Below are positions 24,184 to 36,100 of a stretch of DNA of 64,000 bases, in pieces. This DNA is from Mixophyes australis. Lineage: Eukaryota > Chordata > Amphibia > Anura > Limnodynastidae. The notes under the pieces are model-generated. The model did no database searches. It saw only the letters and a list, made by a program, of their open reading frames with translations, and was not told the DNA's origin. The translations under genes and the position numbers were made by a program. Location: assembly GCA_036250195.1 (NCBI GenBank), contig JAVHZZ010000008.1:9476434-9540433 (forward strand). Direction: 5' to 3'. Numbering within the stretch: the first letter of the stretch is position 1; every line of letters starts with the position of its first letter.

Positions 24184-27100
24184 TGCCTAGCAACGAATGT
24201 GTGCTTGTTATCGCCTGTTGTGCATTCCATCTGACTGTCTTCACTGCAGCTTCTCCAGCTATTGAGAAAGAGCAATTGACCCTTATAGTAAATATGCTGA
24301 AAGTACCCAGTGACACTTTTCCAATGCTGAAAGGCCAACGCCACTGTAAAATGATGTTGCCAACTTAAAATCCTGATACTGGATACTACCATCCGCTGCA
24401 GTAAGTCCTGACAGTCCTTGAAATAGCACTCCTGCCTGAAATTGCCTGTTGAAAGCTCAGACACACACTGTCACTGAGGGGGGAGAGTAGGGGAGGAGCA
24501 GGAGCAGATTGGGGATTCAGGAGGGGAGGTGAGAATTTCATCTCTGCTGCCCCAGAATTGTGCCACCTGAAACAAGATTAAAATATTGCCTCATTGGAGG
24601 AACTACCGCGGACGGTCATGGAGACAATAATTTGAAGTGGCATTTGTGGCATTTGCATGGAGAACTTACTGGTAATGTTGGTCTGTTTGAGATTATGTGC
24701 GAGGCCAAAGCCAAGGGCTCCGAGTCAGTCTGTGTCAATAGCTGATATGATGGACTCTGATTATTGACAGGGATAAGTTGGGGCCTCTTTGCCTCTGGTT
24801 GGTTTTGGTTGTATATTCTGCACATGGAACTTATAGAGAAGTCTTCGCTGGAATATAAATCAGATGTTCTACCTCTCACTGCTGTAACGTCGGAGGTTTG
24901 CAGGCTCTGTCTAGCAAATATTTAGCAATTTGTAATAAAAACAATTGGCAGGATTTGTCGTCCTTAATCACAGACGGTAATCAGGAGCGGCGTGTGTGTG
25001 AAAATACAGGGATAAAACTGTACTTTCTACAAATATTATTAGGCGTAAGTGGAGATAAGAGGCACGGAGGCCCATACACCATGCTCTGATCCCAATCTAT
25101 ATGTTTCCATGGTTAGTGGGGCTGACCTCCGCCGCCCTTTATATAGATTACAGTAGATCTATGTTTGTTTCTGTACATGTTAATGTTACATGAATACATG
25201 GGTCATATCTGGTCCTTTACAAGGAGAAAATGCACCGAACAATTGAATAAGAGGATTTGTCGGATCGCCCCACTCGCACTATGTTTTTTATTTTACTTTT
25301 TTCTTCTTCATCTCCTCTTTTGAGTATTAATGCATAAAAGTGTCAGGAGTCGTGCAGATATTGAAGGGAGAAAACAGACTTTTCATTTTCATGTTATTTT
25401 TCTGTAAATGTGTAATAAAAGTTAGATGATATATTGCAATGTGCAGTGGGCGGGGCTTTGTGTAGAGTTCATTTTGAGTTTTCGCCAGTGATAGGTCTTT
25501 TTAGATTTTGCCCTATACATCACCGCTGAAAACTCACGAGGAAGCCTTTTTAACGGCGGCGGTACTTGTATCATCGCAATACCTATTTGGAGAAAACACA
25601 TTGCAACCAATTAAAAACACTTGATCTTTTGAATAAAGCAATTTTTTATTGAAGAAAGGGTTGTAAATATATATATTTTTTTTAAAATAGATTTAATTTA
25701 CTTTTAAACTTTAGTTTATTATTTCCATATTAATGGAACAGGCGCCCAAATATGGGCTTTCGGTTCCATGCCGCACGTGTGATAGGACACACCAGGTCTC
25801 GCATGAGCACATCTGCAAAGACTGGACCTGGGGAAGTTAACCCTTAGCGCACCTGTCCCATACCGTCCATGCAGTTGAAACATAGAATTTAACAGCAGAT
25901 AACAACCACTTGGCCCATCTAGTCTGATCATTTATTAACCTATATTAACTGCAAACCCTATTTGATCCTTAGCTCTTTGTAAGGATCCTTATGTCTATCT
26001 CAAGCATGTTTAAATTGCTCTACTGTATTAGTCATACATGCCAACTCTCCCGGAAAGGCCGGGAGACTCCCGAAATTCGGGTCAGTCTCCCGGGCTCCCG
26101 GGCCAGCTGGCATTTCTCGCGCATCCCAATCTCACAGAGAATCGCGTCATTTGACGCGATTCTGGGTGAATCACGCCATTTTGGAGGGCGGGAGGGGACG
26201 GAACGAGGCCAATCGCGTCATTTTGGCCCCGCACCCGCGACGTAAATTACGGTTTCACGGGGGCGGGGCCAAAATGATGCGATTGGCCTTGTCCCGCCCC
26301 CTCCCACCCTCCAGTCACGCCCCCCTCTCCCGGAAACTTGGAGTTGTTAAGTATGGTATTAGTCTCTACCACCTCTGATGGGAGGCTATTCCACTTATCC
26401 ACTACCCTTTCTGTGAAGTAGTTTTCCTCACATTTCCCCTGAACCTACTTCCCCCCAGTGTCAGTACATGTCCTCGTGTTCTAATACTTCTCTTCCCCCC
26501 AGTGTCAGTACATGTCCTCGTGTTCTAATACTTCTCTTCCTTTGTAGAATGTTTCCCTCCTGCACCTTGTTATAACCCTTGATATATATGACAGTTTCTA
26601 TCATGTCCCCCCTGTTCCCTTCTCTGCACCAAACTATACATATTAAGATCTTTTAGTCTTTCCAGGTAAGTTTTGTGCTGTAGACCATGCACCATTTTAG
26701 TTGCCCATCTTTGTACAGTCTCTAATGTATTTATATCCTTCTGGAGATATGGCCTCCAGAACTGAACACAGTATTCTAGATGAGGCCGTACCAATGACCT
26801 ATATTTTATTGATACATAGGCCGCTGGATGGAATATATCTAAAATTAGTTACTCTGCATCTCGCATGATGTTTTTCAACTCAACAACCTCTATCTGATCC
26901 ATTATCTTTATTGAGAACAATAGGTAATGGATAAAAAATAAAATAAATCATACCTCCCAACATCTGTGAATGAGTCTGAGAGTTATATAGTGGCAGTAGC
27001 AGGGTCCCCTAGCAGCACAGAGTATATCAGGAGATGAGTGATGTGTTAGTGAGGACAGGGCTGCACGTGACAGGGACAGTGACATGATGTGAGGAGGGAA

Positions 27101-30100
27101 ATGGAGACAGCAGGAAGCCACAGACTGAGAGTTATACAGTGGAAGGAGCAGGGTCCCCAGCAGCACAGTGTATATCAGGAGATGAGTGATATGTTAGTGA
27201 GGACAGGGCCGCATGTGACAGGGGCAGTGACATGATGTGAGGAATGGAAGTAGCAGGAAGCCACAGACTGAGATTTATATAGTGGAAGGAGCAGGGTCCC
27301 CAGCAGCACAGAGTATATCAGGAGATGAGTGATGTGTTAGTGAGGACAGGGCTGCATGTGACATGATGTGAGGAGGGGAATGGAGGCAGCAGAAAGCCAC
27401 AGACTAAGAATTATATAATGGAAGGAGCAGGGTCCCCAGCAGCACAGAGTAGTATCACACTGATGTTGGAAGGCTGTGGTGTCAACACATCTCTATATTA
27501 AACTAGGTTCGTACATCCAACTTATTTTAATGTGTAATTTTGCAGAAAGTGAATCTGTAAAATCACCCCAGCACGTTATATACTTCTCTCTATGTTGTAA
27601 TTGTGTCCCTGCCACACACACATAGACAAACACATGTTTACTGCCCTCTGTACGTGCTGTAACTGCGCCCCACACACACACACTAATGCTTCTCTTGTAC
27701 ATTTGCCCAATACTTACAATCTTAAATGTCTAACATTATTCTTACCGTCCTTGCGTGGACAGCAGCCAAAGCTTCACAGAGCCTGATGGAGCTTCAGTCT
27801 TTGGCCAGAACATGATCTAAACAGGAGAGAAAAGCACAGTATTCACATCACAGAGCACTCCTGCAGTTGGACGTCACACAGATGCATTTCACCTCCAGGA
27901 GAGCCAACGGACAATATAATAAATTGGGGCACTCGAATAAGTATTTGGCATCTCCTGAATGTCCCTCTTTTATTCCCTATTAATGAATATTAGAACCCAG
28001 CGCAGTTATTTAGACTGGCTTTTGTACTGGTTTGCTCCAGTGTCGCCGTATCACTTACTTTGTTATTATGAGCTCACGATTAAATGTGAAGTCACGTGGA
28101 CGGCTCAGAGGTCCAGATCGGCTCAGGAGCCAGCTCCGAAAGAGGGTTTTCCATATAGATGTATTAACATTTCAGCCACCACAAGACCATACTGAAGTTA
28201 CTCCAAGACTTGCTGCAAAAAGTGGATTTAAAGCAAACTTTGGCTCTCCAGCTGTTGTGGAACTACAAGTCCATGCATGCCCTGCCAGACAAAAGCCTGT
28301 AGTTTCACAACCACCGGAGAGTCATAGGTTACCTACTTCTGATTGGATGTTTTAAGTACAAAGTGAAACTCAATATACTTTAGAAACACATAGTTGCCAT
28401 TCATCTTCATTGAGTAGGGAAAGTCCTTGGTTTCAAGGATTTGTCCCTGGAACTGTTTGTCCCTGACCATGTCCCTATATTTTGTTATTTAAATAATGGA
28501 TATCCTGTGTAGTATATTTTCTCCTGTTATGTATTTTGGAATCAATCCTATCGGTTCTTATTTCCAAGGCTTTAAAAGTTAATATTTATTAGAGAGAACT
28601 TTTTACAAAACAATAACGTTAAACTACAACAATGTTCAGTGGACATGTGGCTTGCTGGGATTTATAGTACCTTAAGGTCCACCAAGGTTAAACTGCACCT
28701 GGTGTGACTAGGGGCAAATGTTCATCAGCAAAGTTTTTCTCGGGTTTATATAAGATGCACAGAACAGTGGTTGGAGCTAATAGGAAACGCATGACAATCA
28801 CCCACATACATCTGCTCCTGGCCCAGGGACAAGAACTGGATTTTGATAGTCGAGATTCTAACTTTGCTTTTTAGCAAAATATTTAGATTTTGCTAAAAAT
28901 CTAACCTGTATTATTTTTGTACCACTCCTCAAAGTCTAAAAACCCTGCAGATCACACTGCCCTGCAAAAAGGAAATAAATGGCCGTTCAATGGTTTATTT
29001 TCGTATTTTATTCACTATGTCCCGTACTGACGAGGGATTTCATCTGTGTTTGCCTGTGATGCCCACCCAATTCACTGCACTCCATTAAACTAATGATATG
29101 ATGAATATTCAGTAGTTAAATCTGATTACTGTCTGCATATTACAAAATACAGCCAAAGTTACAGCATTGTGCCTGAGCAGAATACAGAAACTGTTTAGGT
29201 TATTAGACGAGGGCTGCTGAAGTCGCCCAAATTTGAAAGAGTGGTCCCACAGTAATTTCTAATGTGAATACTCCTATCTAAAGGAGTGACTGTTCTGTTC
29301 TTGAGTTCCTGTTCACAGGGCCCTCTTAAGAATATCTTGGGCCCCCAGGCACAGCAGTGCACCGGGGCCCCTATATATACAAAAAAAAAAAATGATTATA
29401 TATATGGGCCCTGCAGCCCAGGGGGGCCCGTCGGAGGCAGCAAAAAAAAAAAACCAAACCTGAAAAAAAAGAAGAAAATACTTACCTTGCAGTCAGCTGG
29501 CGATCCGGCTCCCTCCATGGTCTCCTCCTCCGTGGCGCTCCGCAATGGATGTCGGGCAGGCGTGATGACGTCGCGCCCGACATGCACTGCGAGCGCGACA
29601 GAAGAGGAGACCAGGGAGGGAGCCGGATCGCCAGCTGACCGCAAGGTAAGTATTTTCTTCTTTTTTTTCAGGTTTGGGTTTTTTTTTGCTGCCTCCGACG
29701 GGCCCCCCTGGGCTGCAGGGCCCCCGGGCACCTGCCTATTGTGCCCAATGGGAAAGACGGCCCTGCCTGTTCATCCCTGGCTTCAACTGCCACAATTACT
29801 TTATTACACATGAATGAGAATCACTAGAACACATATAGTCATTTATAATTGAATACATTCTCAGTTGAATTGTTTAATAGTTGGGTTGTGTGAAACAAGC
29901 TTGCAGGCTTCAATTCCCTTCTTGTGAGCTTTTAATGTATTGTTTTCTGGCGCCCTCTATTGGCGGTCTCACAGAATGTTTTTCTTTGTCGCTAGCGATG
30001 ATTTCGAGGAGGATGGGTACTGCCAGCCGTACAGAGGAATCGCCTGCGCTCGGTTTATTGGGAACCGCACCATCTACATGGAGTCTCTGCACATGCAGGG

Positions 30101-33100
30101 AGAGATCGAGAATCAGATTACAGGTACTTAAAATAAACCACCTTTTATTGCATATTGTATTGTCTGCAATGTGTTGAGCTAGTTACATCTATTTTTGCTG
30201 AGGTCCTAACATCAGCCGGTCTACCGGCACAGCAGAGCTGTAAAAATCAGTTTAAGATTCACTGCATTGAGAGAACATGCATGTGTTTTTAATTAAAGTC
30301 ACTGTAATGTAAATTTGCAATTGAATTGTGTACAAAGGCCTATTAAAATAAGCCTCTGTACAGCAACCAATCAGAAACTTGCTTTCTTTACTCCGACTTT
30401 GGCTAGGTTGATGTAAGCTGATGTCTGATTGGCTTTGGTTAAAACCCATGTGAATAAGCCTTTATACAGGACTAAATGATTTCACCCTGCTGCAGATTCC
30501 TTTCATTGTTTATTTTCTTTAGTTTTTTTATTCATATGTTCATATGCTGTTTTTCCTATTTGCATATAAATACATTTATAGTGTGCTAAATACATCTCAC
30601 TTTTAAGGGGTGAAACGAACCCAGTACATTCACTAACCCACTTATAATATTATCGCATCCAACCAGTCTCAGCACATTCCAGTATTTGGATTGGTTAAAG
30701 CTCTCTGATGACTCTTCACAATTCACTGAGCAGTTATTAGACATTTAAAGGGATAGTTAGTTCTGAGTTATCCTTTATTGCTGCTCAGTCTCTGGCTCTC
30801 CAGGGGCCTTGGCTGGCCATCTACTGACAAAGCCTGCTGGGGCTTGTAGTTCCACAACACCCGGAGAGCTGCAGGTTGGCCAGGCCTGATCTGTTGAGTA
30901 AATTGTGGCACCTATGACCCTGAAATATGTAGTCGGTGTATCAACATTTACAAGGCACTGAGTGTACCAGTGTTACCCGTCTATTGTAATTAGCTGCAAT
31001 ATTGCATTGTAGTGTAAATGTTAATAGTATACATATAGTTTTTTCTTGTGCTCACATGGACCCCAATAAAAAAAAATACAGCACGATGTGCTTTTATTAC
31101 GTGCTACAAAGAGTGAGCACGAAGGTGAGAAAAAGCACAATAGGATCAATGGGTTTACAGTTTATCCAGAATTCCAGGGGCAAACGCAGGACTTGTAGAG
31201 GGCGGTTTCCACACCACGTCGCCAGTGGGCGTGACCAGCATGCATAGGGGCGTGGCTATAATATCAGACAGTGCTTGGTTGCTCTCCAACTCTTCCTATC
31301 CACATAATATACATGGGCAATGCTGTGTGTACTACTGTTAGGTGCACACAGCTCTCCCTTTTCAAGCAGAGCAGTGTGAAGCGGGGGCAGGGTCCAGCCA
31401 CCTCAATTATACAGTGCTTAGAGGGGGGTTTCCAGGTACTAGTACCCCCCCCCCCATGGCTTGCATATGTATTCATAAATCCAAATTATATAAAAATCAT
31501 GTGTGAACAAGCTAAAATTGACCATACACCAGTGACAGGTCGCGTCATCATCGGCAGGGCTTAAACAGGAAGCAGAGATCGCCTGATACCTGATCCCCCA
31601 ATCAATATTGTATTGTGTGGAATATAGAAAAAGGGACATAGATCTGCCAGCATATGGGGAAGGATTAGGGACAGTTAAGTCAGAGAACGATTGTTTTACC
31701 AAGCCGATAATCCTATCACTATGTTTGGGGACCATGGGAGGGAATTTGATCACCCTTGTGAATCCATTGCTGCGAGTCAACAATGCTAACCACTCTGCCA
31801 CTGACCTGCTATAAAGAGCACTCTGGTTTTAAAGAAAGTAATTACCCTTTGGGACCCTGCCATGTTTACAGAGAAGGACTGGCACTGAGAGAATGACATG
31901 AATATAGGGAATTCATGTAAAAAATGCACATAGTCTTGCTGTCAAAAGTCTAAATCAGTAGTCATTGGTAGGTCTGCTAATGTCAGTATTTGTATTTTAT
32001 AATGTACGTTATTTGTAAATAAATATTTACATTAGTTTGTGTACGAGATGTGAAGGGCACAATTTTTGTTGCCACTTCAGGCAGCAGAATATCTAATTCC
32101 ACCCCTAGATCAGTGTCCAGTTAAGGTTTAAGTGGCAGTCTGGCTATTTACTTAGGCTCCAACATTCCCTATTGGAACATTGGTACAAACTAGATCACTC
32201 CTACAGATCTACCTAAACCACACCCATTTGAATTGAAGACACGCCCTTTTTAAACACTAGACATTGAGACTGCCCCATGTTGGCAAGTGGGTATTAAAAT
32301 GGGCTTTTTGGTCCTTACCAGCAGTAATATATGAGATATATATTCTCATATATATGGCTGGTGGCTCAGTGGTTAGCACTTCTGCCTTACAGCACTGGGG
32401 TCATGAGTTCAATTCCCGACCATGGTCTTATCTGTGTGGAGTTTGTATGTTCTCCCCATGTTTGCGTGGGTTTCCTCCGGGTGCTCCGGTTTCCTCCCAC
32501 ACTCCAAAAACATACTAGTAGGATAATTGGCTATTTATCAGATTGACCCTAGTCTGTGTGTCTCTCTCGATCTGTCTGTGTGTATGTTATGGAATTTAGA
32601 CTGTAAGCCCCAATGGGGCAAGATTGATGTGAGTGAGTTCTCTGTACAGCGCTAAGGAATCAGTGGTGCTATATAAATAGAGGATGATGATGATGATATT
32701 CTAAGTTTCAGAGGAGACATAGTAATTATTCTGCATTAGGACACATCTCCTTCAGGAATTGTTTCTTTTACAGTCTATATTTTATGGTATTGTAAACATG
32801 GAGTTTGACTGCTGCATCCCAGGATCAAAATGTATGAGTAAAACCCCCTCTGAACTATCTATCCATCCGTTATATGAACTTTCTAGCATATTAATCTCAA
32901 TCCTTGCAAGCAGGGTCTTCTCACCTCTTTGGAGGGAATTCAATTCCCCCACAAAGTACCACCGTGTTATAGATATTACCGTTATTACGGTAATTTTAAC
33001 CCGACTTCCTGCTCACAGCTCAATAAGCTGCTAGCAAAAAGCCGTTCTTAGAACTACCATAATAACAGTAATTAAACGCACTATTACCGTAATAATGGTA

Positions 33101-36100
33101 ATAGTTTTAGCGCGGCGGTACTTCGGGGTGAATAGAATTGCCCCCTTTGTCTGTTTTACCCAGTTTATTTATTACTTTACTGTGTTTGTCCCCAATTGTA
33201 AAGCGCTACAGAATATGCTGGCGCTATATAAATAAGTGATGATGATGATGAAGATGAATCCTTTCCTACTGCTTGTGTTTCAGCTGCTTTCACTATGATC
33301 GGCACCTCCAACCATCTATCCGATAAATGCTCTCTGTTTGCCATCCCCTCCCTCTGCCACTACGCCTTCCCCTACTGCTCGGAAACATCCTCTGCCCCCA
33401 AACCGCGAGACTTGTGCCGCGACGAGTGCGAGATCCTGGAGAACGTCCTGTGCCAAGCCGAGTACATCTTCGCCAGATCCAACCCCATGATTCTAATGAG
33501 ATTGAAGCTGCCCAACTGCGAGGACCTTCCCCAGCCGGACAGCCCCGAGGCCAGCAACTGCATACGCATCGGGATCCCCATGGCGGAGCCCATCAATAAA
33601 AGTAAGTGCGGAGGGGTGACTTCATCCGAGATGCAAATACCCTCTCCCAGAGTTCACGTCCAGGCTTTCCCTTCTCCGGGTGCCAACGAAAATTGTATTG
33701 GATTTAAACGTAACAAATTGCACACATGTCTTCTGCCAATGTGCCGACCACACTGAGCTGCAGGCCAGCTTCTACGAAGCACAATTGGTGTTTTTGTACT
33801 GAGCTTTTTTTATTCTCTCCAGCGGTTCACATGGCTGATTTATTACAACGACGCCTCATTTAGGTTTGTCAAAAGGTATTTGTGGACTGTTTCTACGTCT
33901 TGTCCACTCCAAACTTTCCTTTGATAAATCAACAGCACTATAACTTGGCCCATCCACGAGGCAGCCTGGGAAGAGCCCACGTCTCAGGAATGTCCTTTTT
34001 TTCCCCCCCTGTCCTTTTGCACTAAATTCTGTTTTGCCGAAATGCAATTATACCGGCACATACAAGTTTTTGAAATATCTTCTGATCACTTGAGATAATT
34101 ATTTCATTTTTATTTATTTTTTTAAATCTCAGAACGATTACGGCTGCAATATCCTGCTTAACGTGTAACAGAAGCTGTGTGTGTATCTGAAGGCCACTGT
34201 GACCCATCTATCTATATCGCTGCAACTTGATATGTCTCATAACATGCTTTGGCTACAGACCACAAGAAACGTTCTATTCAGTTGTTTCATTATGTTACAT
34301 AATCAAAACACTATGAACCTTCGTGCAGAGTGATACATGGGCCTTATTTAATACAATGTTGCAATTTGAACATGTGCAGCACAGTAACTAATCATACAGA
34401 AGACTGATGACACTAGACTGCTAGGACCTGGATTCTAATTGGTTGAAGGACAAACTCTATAAGCTCTATTGTGGTCCTTTAACGCTCCACTTCCTGTTAC
34501 TTTTTTCTGTTTGTTAATTCTTGCAGATATACAAGATCTTGTGCAACATAAATGTTAACTCTTTTCTTGCTTTGCAATGTACGTTGTTAGGAAACAATGA
34601 ATTGCTGCAAGAATAGCCATTGTTTTAATCATCTGCAGCAAAATTTATTTGTAAGGCGCCACAACTTCTGCAGAACAGTCATCATACACAACATATGGGT
34701 ACGAGTAAATATAAGAACAATAACAAATAAACACAACCGTAAAAGTACAAATAAACAAGTACAAGTTAAATGGAAAATCAAAGCAGACACATAAATAGAA
34801 AATAAACACAGACAAAGCCGATACATTCGAGGTAGACAAGAAGGTGGAATAAAAGTCCTGAGTTTTCGCTGCGGTGCAGTGGGGGGGTGTAGCCATTTTG
34901 ACGCAACTCTGTCGTATTGCCCAACCCCCCTCCTCGGCACAGTGTCAAAGTTGGCAAGTAAGGATAAAGGGTAGAGAGGGCCTTGCTCGTCAGAGCTTAC
35001 AATCTAGGTTACGATTCTGTCCCTCCAGTTTGTTATTTTGCTCTATGTGGAAAGATTTCAGTCCCAGGCTAAACCTCTTTATGAATACCATAAGAATCAG
35101 AGACATATGGGCAGTACAGAGCATGGCTTTATGGCAAGAAAAAATAATATAACAAAATAAATAGCAGCATTTAATAATATAAAATTTTAGTTCAGATTTT
35201 TTTAAAAAAATGATTGTTCAATAGACTGTGTATAAAATTTGCCTCTTCCCATTGCAGACCACAAGTGCTATAACACCACCGGAGTTGATTATCGCGGCAC
35301 AGTGAGCGTCACCAAATCAGGACGTCAATGCCAACCTTGGAATTCCCAGTATCCCCATACCCACACGTTCAATGCCATGCGGTACCCTGAGCTCAACGGG
35401 GGACATTCCTACTGCAGAAACCCCGGGAACCAGAAAGAAGCCCCCTGGTGCTTCACCTTGGACGAGAATGTAAAACACGAGGTGTGCGACATTCCGGCCT
35501 GCGGTAAGTGCGATCCCTACGCATTCCTCCTTGTGGAGATGATAATGGCGTACTGAGCTGTTATCACTGAGCGCACAGGTCCAGGGTGATGGGATTGGAA
35601 TTAGATTTTGATTGCTTGCGTTTATAACTTTATTTACATTGGCTAGACAAGAAGGTGGGATAAAAGCCCTGAGTTTTCCCGGGAGAGCTGACCACCTTCG
35701 CGGATCCCGTCCCTCTTCCCCAGTGAAGTAGGCAGAGGCGGGTCTTCATAGCGAGAATCGCAGACATTGGCCCCGCCCTCTACTGCTCAATGACACAAAT
35801 CACCATATTTTGCTGCGGGGCGGGTGGGGGGGGGGGGGTGGCCATGTTGACGCAACTCTGTTGCATTGCCCAACCCCCCTCCTCCGCACAGTGTCAATGT
35901 TGGCAAGTAAAGATAAAGGGCAGAGAGGAATCAGAGACATATGGGCAGTACAGAGAATGGCTTCATGGCAAGAAAAAATAATATTATAACAAAATGAATA
36001 GCAACATTTAATAATATAAAATTTTAGGTCAGATTTTTTAAAAAATTTTATTGTTCAATAGACTGTGTATAAAATTTGCCTCTTCCCTTTTGTGCGTTGT

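Larger units (their letters stand above)
6517..29995 (+). other. 23.5-kb ROR1 intron: remaining sequence
   Basis: Between the listed elements the sequence is AT-rich and featureless. Larger stretches where I see nothing specific are 7800-8350, 8520-9120, 9480-10215, 11830-12920, 16560-18825, 20240-21040, 22380-24060, 24200-25860 and 27450-28230. No conserved coding segment on either strand was recognised. Confidence 0.6.

Noticed and set aside
33602..33756. Extension of the CRD exon reading frame past 33601
   Set aside because: A full-consensus GTAAGT donor and exact phase match to the kringle exon show the extension is intron retention at most.
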